Source of the DNA: an uncultured Pseudoflavonifractor sp.
GTDB taxonomy: Bacteria > Bacillota > Clostridia > Oscillospirales > Oscillospiraceae
Assembly: GCA_947383685.1 (NCBI GenBank)
Contig: CANDEE010000055.1
Location: 1 to 10,978, forward strand
Direction of reading: 5' to 3'
DNA: 10,978 nt
The translations under genes and the position numbers were made by a program. Below the pieces are notes generated by a model. The model was given only the letters and a program-made list of their open reading frames with translations, was not told the origin of the DNA and searched no databases. Shown here in pieces: positions 1 to 6,111 of this stretch. Positions within the stretch are counted from its first letter, which is position 1; each line of letters begins with the position of its first letter.

Positions 1-46
1 AGATCCTCGGTAGTGACTGGAGTTCAGACGTGTGCTCTTCCGATCT
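1..46. other. Illumina adapter with i7 index (contamination)
   Basis: Bases 13-46 match the TruSeq read-2/index adapter. Bases 5-12 (CCTCGGTA) occupy the i7 index position, and bases 1-4 (AGAT) match the end of the P7 primer. Read on the minus strand, the order is insert, adapter, index TACCGAGG, then ATCT, which is the classic read-through of a short insert. The match rests on remembered adapter sequence. Genomic sequence starts at about base 47. A one-base uncertainty remains because adapter and insert could share the ligation A/T. Confidence 0.97.
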
Positions 47-673
47 AAGAGCCGAACAACCTTGGGAGATCACCGTTGCCAAGGCCGCACCCTTCACCCC
101 CATTTGAAGGAGAAATATGAAAATAGGGTCCAGTACCAGATTCACCGCTGCTCCCAATGCCACCGTCATCATTCCGATCCGCCCGAAGCCTTGCGCATTG
201 ATAAACGGATTCATGCCCAAACCTATCATGACAAATATCGTTCCACAGAGATAAATGGACAAATAATCATTGGCATAAGGAAATGTGGCATCACTGGCTC
301 CGAATAAGTAGAGAATTGGCCGGCGAAACAGAAGTCCCATGACTGTCAGTAGACTGCCAAACAGGATAAGAAGGGTAAAAGCGTTCCCCATTACCCATTC
401 CGCTTCCACCGTCTCTCCTTTCCCCCGATGGATAGAGCACAGAGGTCCGCCGCCCATGCCGCAGAGATTAGCAAAACCCAGGAGAATAGAAATCACAGGC
501 AGACACAGTCCCAGCCCGGTAATAGAAAGCCGTCCCACACCTTCCAGGTGTCCCAGATAAACCCGATCCACAATGTTATAGAGAATATTGATAAGCTGTG
601 CCATAGTCATGGGAACTGCCATTGACAAAATATTTCGAGACACTTTTCCCTGGGAAAAGTCATTCTGCCCCAT
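47..673 (-). CDS. MATE-family multidrug efflux protein, N-terminal half (partial)
   Basis: This is the first 209 residues of a MATE transporter. The family exports drugs or metabolites in exchange for H+ or Na+ and has 12 membrane helices in about 450 residues. The start ATG at 673 has GGAGGTG five bases upstream. The frame stays open to base 47, where the adapter begins, so the C-terminal half is missing because of assembly, not mutation. Family hallmarks seen are NIVDRVYLG (residues 33-41), the Gly-rich CGMGGGPLCS followed by RGKGE (71-87), and GMNPFINAQGFGRIG (153-167) before VNLVLDPIFIF. Several hydrophobic helices match the first half of the fold. These motifs fit the MepA/DinF-like branch better than NorM, but the substrate cannot be read from sequence. 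It lies 27 bases beyond the rplT terminator with no promoter visible in between. Confidence 0.9.
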
Positions 674-700
674 ATGTTCACCTCCGCTTTCTCAGAAAGT

Positions 701-729
701 AAAAAAGACGGCCCCCAGCGGGAACCGTC
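701..729 (-). terminator. Intrinsic terminator after rplT
   Basis: On the minus strand, bases 729-707 form a 10-bp stem (GACGGTTCCC against GGGGGCCGTC, two G-U pairs) with a 3-base loop. Six T follow at 706-701. It lies 15 bases after the rplT stop and ends the infC-rpmI-rplT operon. The MATE start codon is only 27 bases further on. Confidence 0.9.
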
Positions 730-743
730 CTTTTCTTTCTGAC

Positions 744-1100
744 TTATGCCCGGGCCTTCTTAGCAATCTCAGTGAGCTGGGTAAAAGCGGCCTTGTCGTT
801 GACTGCCATCTCCGCCAACATTTTCCGGTTGATAACTACACCAGCCTTCTTTAATCCGTTGACAAAGGTGGAATAGTTCATTCCGTTCATCTTACACCCG
901 GCGGAAATGCGGGTAATCCACAGGGAACGGAAGTCGCGTTTTTTCAGCCGACGGCCTACGTAGGCATATTTCAGGGACTTCATCACTTGCTCGTTGGCCA
1001 TTTTGAAGTGCTTGCTCTTGGCACCCCAATAGCCCTTAGCCAGTTTGAGAACTTTATTTCTGCGCTTGCGCGTCATCATTGCGCCTTTGACTCTTGCCAT
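744..1100 (-). CDS. rplT: Large ribosomal subunit protein bL20
   Basis: This 118-residue protein has the full usual length of bL20, which binds 23S rRNA early in 50S assembly. In Bacillota and enterobacteria bL20 also represses its own operon by binding the mRNA leader. The very basic N-terminus MARVKGAMMTRKRRNKVLKLAKGYWG continues into the long helix, and the globular C-terminal part has RSLWITRISAG and NGLKKAGVVINRKMLAEMA. Both regions are conserved family signatures. AGGAGG lies 11 bases before the ATG. It is the third gene of infC-rpmI-rplT, 37 bases after rpmI, and is followed by a strong terminator. No damage or unusual features are seen. Confidence 0.98.
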   Translation of the reverse strand: MARVKGAMMTRKRRNKVLKLAKGYWGAKSKHFKMANEQVMKSLKYAYVGRRLKKRDFRSLWITRISAGCKMNGMNYSTFVNGLKKAGVVINRKMLAEMAVNDKAAFTQLTEIAKKARA

Positions 1101-1137
1101 AGTATTCGAAACCTCCTATATCTGAGTGAAATATCAA

Positions 1138-1341
1138 TTATTTATAGGGAATCATACGCTTGATCGTGTCCACATTGGTCACATCAGCGTACGCGCCTTT
1201 GCGGAGGCCTCTTTTCCGCTTGGTGTCCTTGCCGTGACCATTGAGCAGGTGGGATTTGTAGGCGTGAGCCCGCTTTACCTTTCCGGTCTTAGTCAGGTTG
1301 AATCTCTTTTTTGCCCCGGTATGGGTCTTGAGTTTCGGCAT
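1138..1341 (-). CDS. rpmI: Large ribosomal subunit protein bL35
   Basis: This is a 67-residue, highly basic protein with the bL35 signature MPKLKTHTGAKKRFNLTKTGKVKR followed by AYKSHLL. It is a late-assembling 50S subunit protein of the usual length. AAAGGAG lies eight bases before the ATG. It sits between infC (28-base gap) and rplT (37-base gap), the conserved bacterial order. The usual bL20-controlled expression of this operon would act on it through the infC leader or by translational coupling. Confidence 0.98.
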   Translation of the reverse strand: MPKLKTHTGAKKRFNLTKTGKVKRAHAYKSHLLNGHGKDTKRKRGLRKGAYADVTNVDTIKRMIPYK

Positions 1342-1369
1342 AATGATTTCTCCTTTATCGTAAAATGAC

Positions 1370-1906
1370 TTACTTTTTGCTGTCTTTGGCGGTTTTCGCT
1401 GCCAAAAAAATGGACATATGACGCCCGTCCAGCTTGGGTTCCTTATCCATGGTGGCTATTTCGGCACACTGCTCGGCAAACTTCAGCAACAGGTCCCGGC
1501 CAATCTCGGTGTGAGCCATCTCACGCCCACGAAAGCGGACGGTTACCTTTACCCGGTCGCCATCGGCCAAAAACTTCTGGGCGTTGCGGAGCTTCACATT
1601 GAAGTCGTTGCTGTCGATACTGGGCGACATACGAACTTCCTTGATCTCCACTACCCGCTGGTTCTTCTTAGCCTCTTTCTCCCGCTTGGTCTGTTCAAAT
1701 TTAAACTTTCCATAGTCCATCAGCTTGCACACAGGTGGAACGGCGTTGGGCGAAATCTTCACCAGGTCAAGGTTTGCCTCCTCCGCCTTCTCTAAAGCCT
1801 CTTGCGCGGACATAATGCCCAATTGTTCTCCATCGGCAGAAACCAGGCGGACTTCCTTGTCCCGGATGTCCTCGTTAATCTGATGTCCCTTCTCCTTACT
1901 GCTGAT
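1370..1906 (-). CDS. infC: Translation initiation factor IF-3, AUC start
   Basis: IF-3 binds the 30S subunit, prevents 50S joining and rejects non-canonical start codons. The chosen start is the ATC at 1906-1904. It lies seven bases after a very strong SD (GGAGGAGGTG, 1923-1914) and gives 178 residues beginning (I/M)SSKEKGHQINEDIRDKEVRL, the normal IF-3 N-terminus. Longer starts in the same open frame, ATG at 2011 and TTG at 2104, add 35 or 66 residues unlike IF-3. The TTG is inside the -35 box and cannot be transcribed from that promoter. The N-domain runs to about residue 75 (PPVCKLMDYGKF near its end), then a Lys/Glu-rich linker, then the C-domain with VRFRGREMAHTEIG. A rare start codon (AUU in E. 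coli) is the classic basis of IF-3 autoregulation. AUC fits that scheme by inference. Confidence 0.95.
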   Translation of the reverse strand: MSSKEKGHQINEDIRDKEVRLVSADGEQLGIMSAQEALEKAEEANLDLVKISPNAVPPVCKLMDYGKFKFEQTKREKEAKKNQRVVEIKEVRMSPSIDSNDFNVKLRNAQKFLADGDRVKVTVRFRGREMAHTEIGRDLLLKFAEQCAEIATMDKEPKLDGRHMSIFLAAKTAKDSKK

Positions 1907-2069
1907 ACAAATGCACCTCCTCCAAAGAAACACACAACCGCACAAAAAAACGGAGCCAAACGGCTCCGCAACACGACACAACCACACCGCAAAGCGGTGA
2001 TTGTTTTCCATGTTGACCCCTTCGCCTATGGCGGGAGGTGAGGACAAAACCGTTCCTACTTTATTGTGC
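1907..2069 (-). promoter_or_regulatory. infC operon leader, candidate bL20 and/or attenuation control
   Basis: About 160 bases separate the predicted transcription start from the infC AUC codon. In transcript order the leader holds CACCTCC (2040-2034), which is exactly complementary to the SD GGAGGTG at 1920-1914. Next comes a small CGCC/GGCG hairpin (2033-2023), then a CACCGC/GCGGTG hairpin with a 3-base loop (1999-1985), then a terminator-like hairpin (1968-1944), then the SD. Leaders of this operon in Bacillota and E. coli are known bL20 targets, using premature termination or a long-range pairing near the SD. The hairpins and complementarity are seen. The bL20 role is inferred, and I could not match a specific leader family. 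Confidence 0.6.
1944..1968 (-). terminator. Attenuator-like terminator in the infC leader
   Basis: On the minus strand, CGGAGCC and GGCTCCG pair perfectly (7 bp) around a GTTT loop (1968-1951), followed by seven T (1950-1944). This is a textbook intrinsic terminator placed inside the transcript, about 40 bases before the infC start. It implies that transcription of all three genes depends on read-through. No clear antiterminator partner was found by eye. Confidence 0.75.
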
Positions 2070-2075
2070 TTAGTT

Positions 2076-2104
2076 AGTATAGCAGTCTCCTTCCCCCTTG
2101 TCAA
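2076..2104 (-). promoter_or_regulatory. Promoter of infC-rpmI-rplT
   Basis: The minus strand shows TTGACA (2104-2099), a 17-base spacer and TATACT (2081-2076), a near-perfect sigma-A promoter. Transcription would start near 2069. Confidence 0.9.
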
Positions 2105-2160
2105 GCATTATTTTCCCTTGTCTCCCCAAAGCTCGTTTCGTTTTTAAAGCCAAGAAATGA

Positions 2161-2190
2161 GACGGCCCGGAGGATATCCTCCGGGCCGTC
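2161..2190 (-). terminator. Terminator hairpin after copA
   Basis: Bases 2161-2190 are a perfect 30-base palindrome, GC-rich with a 15-base arm, seven bases past the copA stop. On the minus strand the following tract is only moderately T-rich (TCATTTCTT). On the plus strand CTCTTTTTT follows, so it could also stop antisense transcription. It separates the copper operon from the infC promoter. Confidence 0.8.
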
Positions 2191-2197
2191 CTCTTTT

Positions 2198-2398
2198 TTA
2201 CTGGATTTCCGTCACTTCATAGCCCGCGTCAGCAATGGCTTGCTTAACGGCTTCATCGGTTATGTCTCCAATGACATGGGCCGTCTTGCTCTCCAAATCC
2301 ACCGAGGCGGTGACCCCAGGCAGGGCATTGAGAGCGTTGGTTACATGCTTGACGCAGTTTTGACACATCATACCCTCAATAATCACTTTCTTTTCCAT
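2198..2398 (-). CDS. Candidate nested CopZ-like copper chaperone from an internal start in copA
   Basis: Within the copA frame, ATG at 2398 would give a free 66-residue HMA protein, MEKKVIIEGMMCQNCVKHV..., ending at the same stop. That is the usual length of CopZ, which carries Cu(I) to CopA and regulators. It has the metal motif GMMCQNC (Cys12, Cys15 of the short form) and the beta-alpha-beta-beta-alpha-beta pattern. A strong SD, AAAGGAGGG, lies eight bases upstream, written through two AGG Arg codons of a linker with no known motif. The domain starts exactly at this Met. The alternative is that only the fused form is made and the SD is a relic of an ancestral separate copZ whose upstream stop was lost. 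Initiation here is inferred. Confidence 0.45.
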   Translation of the reverse strand: MEKKVIIEGMMCQNCVKHVTNALNALPGVTASVDLESKTAHVIGDITDEAVKQAIADAGYEVTEIQ

Positions 2399-4732
2399 GG
2401 TTGTTTCCCTCCTTTCTGCGTTTGAAAATGTTTCATGCGAAACATACGTTCTGCCCCCTAAATGATGGGGCTTAAACAGCTTCAGGCGTAGCGCGTTGGA
2501 CACTACGCACACCGAGCTCATAGACATGGCCGCTGCCGCAATCATAGGATTGAGCTGCGGGCCGCCGAAAATTACCAGCACACCAGCCGCAATAGGAATG
2601 CACACTGCATTATAGAAAAAAGCCCAAAAGAGGTTTTGCTTAATGTTTCGGATCGTGGCCCGGCTCAACTCCACTGCTGTCACTGCATCCATCAAATCGC
2701 TTTTCATCAGAACTACATCGGCGGACTCAATGGCCACATCAGTACCCGCGCCAATGGCAAGACCCACGTCAGACCGGGCCAGGGCGGGGGCATCATTAAT
2801 ACCATCCCCCACCATAGCGACCTTTTTCCCTTGGGCTTGAAGATTTGCAATGACCTTTTCCTTATCCTGTGGCAACACTTCTGCCACAACATTTGTCAAC
2901 TCTAACCCCTTTGCAATTGCCTGAGCAGTTCGGCTATTGTCTCCGGTCAGCATCACCACATCCAGCCCTAACTCCCGCATGGCTTTAATGGCGGCAGCAC
3001 TGGTAGGTTTTACCGTATCAGCTACCGCCAAAATCCCGATTAGTTTACCATCCTGAGCAAAGTAGAGCGGCGTTTTTCCTTCCCCTGCCAACCTTTCCGC
3101 CGTATTTCCAGCAGTGGAAAGATTCACCTTTCTCTCCTCCATCATGGCCCAGTTGCCTGCCAAAAAACGCGCACCTTGGATAGAGGCGGAAACACCCCGA
3201 CCGTGAATCGCCTCAAATTCCTCCGCCGGAACCAGAGGAATCCCTCTTCCTTCCGCCTCGGTAACCACTGCTTGGGCCAGGGGGTGTTCCGAGGGCTTTT
3301 CCAACGATGCGGCCACACAGAGCAATTCCTCCTCCGATGTTTCACCAAAAAGCCTTATGTCTGTAACCACCGGCTTCCCCTGCGTGACGGTGCCAGTTTT
3401 ATCCAATACCACAGTTTGAATAGAACGCAGCTCCTCCAACGCCTCTGCGGATTTGAAGAGAATTCCGTTTTCCGCTCCCTTTCCTGTGCCAACCATAATA
3501 GCCACCGGGGTAGCAAGGCCCAGAGCACAGGGACAGGAAATCACCAACACCGCTACACCGGAGGTAAGCGCCTGGGAAATATTTTCGGTAAGAAAGAGCC
3601 ATACAAGGGCTGTTACAAGCGAAATGCATATGACCGCGGGCACAAATACTCCCGCCACCTTATCCGCCAATTTTGCAATGGGAGCTTTGGAAGATGCCGC
3701 CTCGTCCACCAGGGCAATCATCTGGGCGAGTGTGGTATCATTCCCCACCCGAGTAGCTTTGAAAGTAAAGGAACCCGACTTATTGATGGACGCCGCCGCC
3801 ACTTTGTCCCCCGGCGCCTTATCCACAGGAAGGGATTCCCCGGTAAGCGCCGACTCGTCAATTGAGGATACGCCCTCCACGATCTCCCCATCCACCGGAA
3901 TGGACTGTCCGGGGCGAATCACAATCAGGTCACCCACAGCCACGTCCTCCACAGGGATTGTAACCTCTTTCCCATAGCGGAGAACCGTTGCCATTTTCGG
4001 CGCCAAATCCATCAGACGGGAAATGGCCTCTCCCGTCTTTCCTTTAGAACGGGTCTCCATATACTTGCCCAGAGTAATAAGTGTTAAAATTGTACCGGCA
4101 GATTCGAAATAGAGGTCCATGGACCACTTCTCCACTCGAAGCATATCTCCATGACCCAGTCCCCAACCGATTTGGTAGATGCCCACTAACCCGTAAATCA
4201 CCGCGGCGGCAGACCCCAAAGCAACAAGAGAATCCATATTAGGAGAGCGGTGGAGTAAGGTCTTGAAGCCCACCTTGTAATATTTATCATTGATATATAG
4301 GATGGGCAGCAACAGCAGAAGCTGCGTAACCGCATAATTGATTGCGTTTTCTGGGCCGTGGAAAAAGTGTGGTATGGGAAGACCCACCATATGGCCCATG
4401 GTGAGATAGAAAAGCGGAATGAAAAAGCAGAATGACAAAATCAGCCGTCGCTTCATCCCGGCTAACTCCTCCTTCATATCGGGAACTCCCGCAGTGGGTA
4501 CAGCCGCCGCTTTTCCCGCCTCAGTGGCCAATTGCGCTCCGTAGCCCGAGGCAATCACCGCATCAATAATAGAATCATTACTCTGCTGAGCCGGATCAAA
4601 GTCAACCTGCATAGAGCCACCCAGCAGGTTCACATTTACTGCTGAAACCCCCTCCAATTTGGAAACGGCTTTCTCCACATGAGCGGAGCAGGCCGAGCAG
4701 GTCATGCCTGTCACCGTAAATTTTTCTCTCAT
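2198..4732 (-). CDS. copA: Copper-exporting P1B-1-type ATPase with N- and C-terminal HMA domains
   Basis: This 844-residue membrane pump exports Cu(I) using ATP. Visible in order are an N-terminal HMA domain (1-69) with GMTCSAC (Cys12, Cys15); helices 1-4 (about 96-222); the actuator TGES (297-300); the membrane CPC (400-402); phosphorylation Asp444 in DKTGT; HP (483-484); TGDN (596-599); GDGINDAP (642-649); YN in helix 7 (707-708); and MxxSS in helix 8 (736-740). CPC plus YN plus MxxSS is the Cu(I) P1B-1 signature. After the last helix a 25-residue linker leads to a second HMA domain (779-844) with GMMCQNC (Cys790, Cys793), which is unusual in placement. The start ATG has AAAGGAG seven bases upstream. 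It lies 54 bases after csoR, in one operon, so expression is probably copper-inducible. No broken motif is seen. Confidence 0.97.
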   Translation of the reverse strand: MREKFTVTGMTCSACSAHVEKAVSKLEGVSAVNVNLLGGSMQVDFDPAQQSNDSIIDAVIASGYGAQLATEAGKAAAVPTAGVPDMKEELAGMKRRLILSFCFFIPLFYLTMGHMVGLPIPHFFHGPENAINYAVTQLLLLLPILYINDKYYKVGFKTLLHRSPNMDSLVALGSAAAVIYGLVGIYQIGWGLGHGDMLRVEKWSMDLYFESAGTILTLITLGKYMETRSKGKTGEAISRLMDLAPKMATVLRYGKEVTIPVEDVAVGDLIVIRPGQSIPVDGEIVEGVSSIDESALTGESLPVDKAPGDKVAAASINKSGSFTFKATRVGNDTTLAQMIALVDEAASSKAPIAKLADKVAGVFVPAVICISLVTALVWLFLTENISQALTSGVAVLVISCPCALGLATPVAIMVGTGKGAENGILFKSAEALEELRSIQTVVLDKTGTVTQGKPVVTDIRLFGETSEEELLCVAASLEKPSEHPLAQAVVTEAEGRGIPLVPAEEFEAIHGRGVSASIQGARFLAGNWAMMEERKVNLSTAGNTAERLAGEGKTPLYFAQDGKLIGILAVADTVKPTSAAAIKAMRELGLDVVMLTGDNSRTAQAIAKGLELTNVVAEVLPQDKEKVIANLQAQGKKVAMVGDGINDAPALARSDVGLAIGAGTDVAIESADVVLMKSDLMDAVTAVELSRATIRNIKQNLFWAFFYNAVCIPIAAGVLVIFGGPQLNPMIAAAAMSMSSVCVVSNALRLKLFKPHHLGGRTYVSHETFSNAERRETTMEKKVIIEGMMCQNCVKHVTNALNALPGVTASVDLESKTAHVIGDITDEAVKQAIADAGYEVTEIQ
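2407..2415 (-). promoter_or_regulatory. Strong internal ribosome binding site in copA
   Basis: The minus strand reads AAAGGAGGG, eight bases before the in-frame ATG at 2398. It is at least as strong as the sites used by real starts in this window, such as copA itself (AAAGGAG). Confidence 0.6.
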
Positions 4733-4786
4733 AAGGATACTCCTTTCGAGCCAACATAAAAAGTCACGGATTCCCTTCTGAAGCCC

Positions 4787-5050
4787 TTACTTCAAAATCT
4801 TGTCCAAGGTAGATATCAGCTCCTCCACTTTCTCCTCTCTGTCCTCTGCTGTAATAGCCTGCTGGACACATCCCCGCAGGTGAGCGGACAGTATTTCCCG
4901 GTTTACCCGGTTCAAAAGCGCCTCTGTTGCCATAACCTGCTGAGAGATTTCTATACAATAACGGTCATCCTCCACCATTTTAAGAATGCCATCTAACTGT
5001 CCTCGTGCTGTCTTCAACATTCGGGCAATCCTTTTTTCGTCAGCCATCAT
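4787..5050 (-). CDS. csoR: CsoR-family copper-sensing repressor
   Basis: This 87-residue all-helical protein belongs to the CsoR/RcnR/FrmR family (DUF156), which forms tetramers that leave DNA when metal binds. The N-terminal part has RIARMLKTARGQLDGILKMVEDDRYC (7-32), the conserved DNA-binding first half. The Cu(I) ligand set Cys32, His57, Cys61 is present in the spacing expected of CsoR (C, then H-x3-C). RcnR (nickel) and FrmR (formaldehyde) differ at these positions. The start is the first of two tandem ATG codons, eight bases after GGAGGGAG. The second would fit less well. It is the first gene of csoR-copA and sits just below an operator-like dyad, so it is probably autoregulated by copper. 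Confidence 0.93.
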   Translation of the reverse strand: MMADEKRIARMLKTARGQLDGILKMVEDDRYCIEISQQVMATEALLNRVNREILSAHLRGCVQQAITAEDREEKVEELISTLDKILK

Positions 5051-5072
5051 GAATAATACTCCCTCCCTCGCA

Positions 5073-5105
5073 ACACTCCCCAGGGGTGTAGTGTTATGCT
5101 ACACC
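5073..5105 (-). promoter_or_regulatory. Candidate CsoR operator
   Basis: Two overlapping dyads lie at the csoR promoter. CCCC-A-GGGG (5078-5086) is flanked by ACACT and AGTGT. A second is GGTGTAG (5085-5091) with CTACACC (5099-5105), which overlaps the -10 box. CsoR operators typically combine C-tracts and G-tracts in a dyad flanked by A/T, so the first is the better candidate. No footprint is known; the assignment is inferred from position and composition. Confidence 0.55.
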
Positions 5106-5124
5106 TTTTTCCTTCTTGTGTCAA
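5096..5124 (-). promoter_or_regulatory. Promoter of csoR-copA
   Basis: The minus strand has a perfect TTGACA (5124-5119), a 17-base spacer and TAGCAT (5101-5096), a 4-of-6 -10 box. The weak -10 and overlapping dyads fit a repressed, inducible promoter. Confidence 0.7.
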
Positions 5125-5160
5125 GAGGCATATCTCTAAAATACCCAATTCCCCACAAAT

Positions 5161-5192
5161 AAACCCGGGCAGGGATTGTCCTGCCCGGGTTT
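5161..5192 (-). terminator. Terminator after proC
   Basis: A perfect 13-bp inverted repeat (AAACCCGGGCAGG, 5161-5173, with 5180-5192) surrounds a 6-base loop, seven bases past the proC stop. The U-tract is short in both directions, so it may act bidirectionally but is not the strongest type. Confidence 0.8.
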
Positions 5193-5199
5193 TATCAGT

Positions 5200-5994
5200 C
5201 TATCCTTTATAACTTTTCCCTTTTTTCCAGGCTGCCACCACCGCATCAATGGCAGCTGCCCGAAGCCCACGTCGCTCCAACTCAGCTACTCCCTCAATCG
5301 TAAGGCCACCGGGAGAACACACAGCATCCTTTAATTTGCCGGGATGTTCTCCGGTTTCCAGTACCATTGCCGCCGCCCCCATAACCATCTGGGCGGCGTA
5401 GCGTATCGCCTCATCCCTGTGTAATCCAACTAACACACCGCCATCGGCCAAGGCCTCGATATACGGATAAACAAAGGCGGGACCACAACCTGCCACAGCA
5501 TTATAGGCGTCAATCATATCCTCATCCATCCGCTCCACAAGTCCGGAGCAAGCCAATATGTTCTCAATATCTATAAAGTGTTTTTCCTTTGCAGTATATC
5601 CACCAGCCAGGGCAGTCAAACCTTTTCCAATTTCGCATGGTGTATTGGGCATAATTCTAAGAACAGGAGTGTCCTCCCCCGCCCACTTCTGAAGCTCTGC
5701 CAAGGATACTCCGGCAGCCACTGACACCAGCGTTTTTCCTCTCAGGGCAGATTCCAGCTCCCGGATCACTCCCTGAACCTGTTTGGGTTTTACACAAAGG
5801 AAGATATATTCCGCCGCTTGGGCTGCCTCCTGGTTTGTCGGATATGCTCTGCAACCGGTCTCCCTTGACAGTGCTTCCGCTTTTGCATAGGTGCGGTTGG
5901 AAACTGCCACCTCCGCCGCTCCCAAGCTCTTGCAGGCCGCTTTCGTTAGAGCACCACCCATGTTACCCACTCCGATAAATGCTACTTTTGCCAT
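5200..5994 (-). CDS. proC: Pyrroline-5-carboxylate reductase
   Basis: This cytoplasmic enzyme makes the last step of proline synthesis, reducing pyrroline-5-carboxylate with NAD(P)H. It has 264 residues, the usual length. The N-terminal Rossmann fold shows VAFIGVGNMGGAL and later FLCVKPKQV and RIMPNTPCEIGKG. The C-terminal dimer domain has the active-site loop AGCGPAF, where SGSGPAF is usual, and SPGGLTIEGV, where SPGGTTI is usual. Both are mild substitutions that need not affect activity. The chosen start is ATG at 5994, six bases after GAGGTG. An in-frame GTG at 6003 lies inside that SD and is rejected. It is transcribed alone, from an extended -10 promoter to its own terminator, and is divergent from sodC. 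Confidence 0.96.
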   Translation of the reverse strand: MAKVAFIGVGNMGGALTKAACKSLGAAEVAVSNRTYAKAEALSRETGCRAYPTNQEAAQAAEYIFLCVKPKQVQGVIRELESALRGKTLVSVAAGVSLAELQKWAGEDTPVLRIMPNTPCEIGKGLTALAGGYTAKEKHFIDIENILACSGLVERMDEDMIDAYNAVAGCGPAFVYPYIEALADGGVLVGLHRDEAIRYAAQMVMGAAAMVLETGEHPGKLKDAVCSPGGLTIEGVAELERRGLRAAAIDAVVAAWKKGKSYKG

Positions 5995-6030
5995 TTTTGT
6001 CACCTCAGTATACTAAATTTTGATAGAAAA

Positions 6031-6039
6031 ATTATAGCA
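6031..6039 (-). promoter_or_regulatory. Extended -10 promoter of proC
   Basis: The minus strand reads TGC-TATAAT (6039-6031), a consensus -10 with the TGn extension. No good -35 is seen at 16-18 bases, as is usual for extended -10 promoters. Transcription would start near 6024, about 30 bases before the proC ATG. Confidence 0.75.
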
Positions 6040-6111
6040 CGTCTTTTTTCTGCGTCCACCGTCACCTTCTCCGTTTTATGGCATAAAGATAAAAAAAGGA
6101 GGTTTTTGTGT

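Noticed and set aside
32..307. Plus-strand open frame of 91 codons near the left end
   Set aside because: It begins inside the adapter and runs antisense to the MATE gene.
1907..2104. Upstream extension of infC to TTG 2104 or ATG 2011
   Set aside because: The TTG is the promoter -35 box. The ATG extension is Cys-rich, unlike IF-3, and crosses a terminator. The SD-ATC pair at 1923-1904 fits much better. The ATG is kept only as a possible leader frame.
3176..3865. 229-codon plus-strand open frame inside copA
   Set aside because: It is antisense to a fully conserved P-type ATPase, has no SD and shows no family likeness.
5995..6003. GTG start for proC three codons upstream
   Set aside because: The GTG is part of the SD GAGGTG that serves the ATG at 5994.
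6106..6111. TTG start for sodC two codons upstream
   Set aside because: It is only three bases after GGAGG, too close for initiation; the ATG at 6112 has normal spacing.
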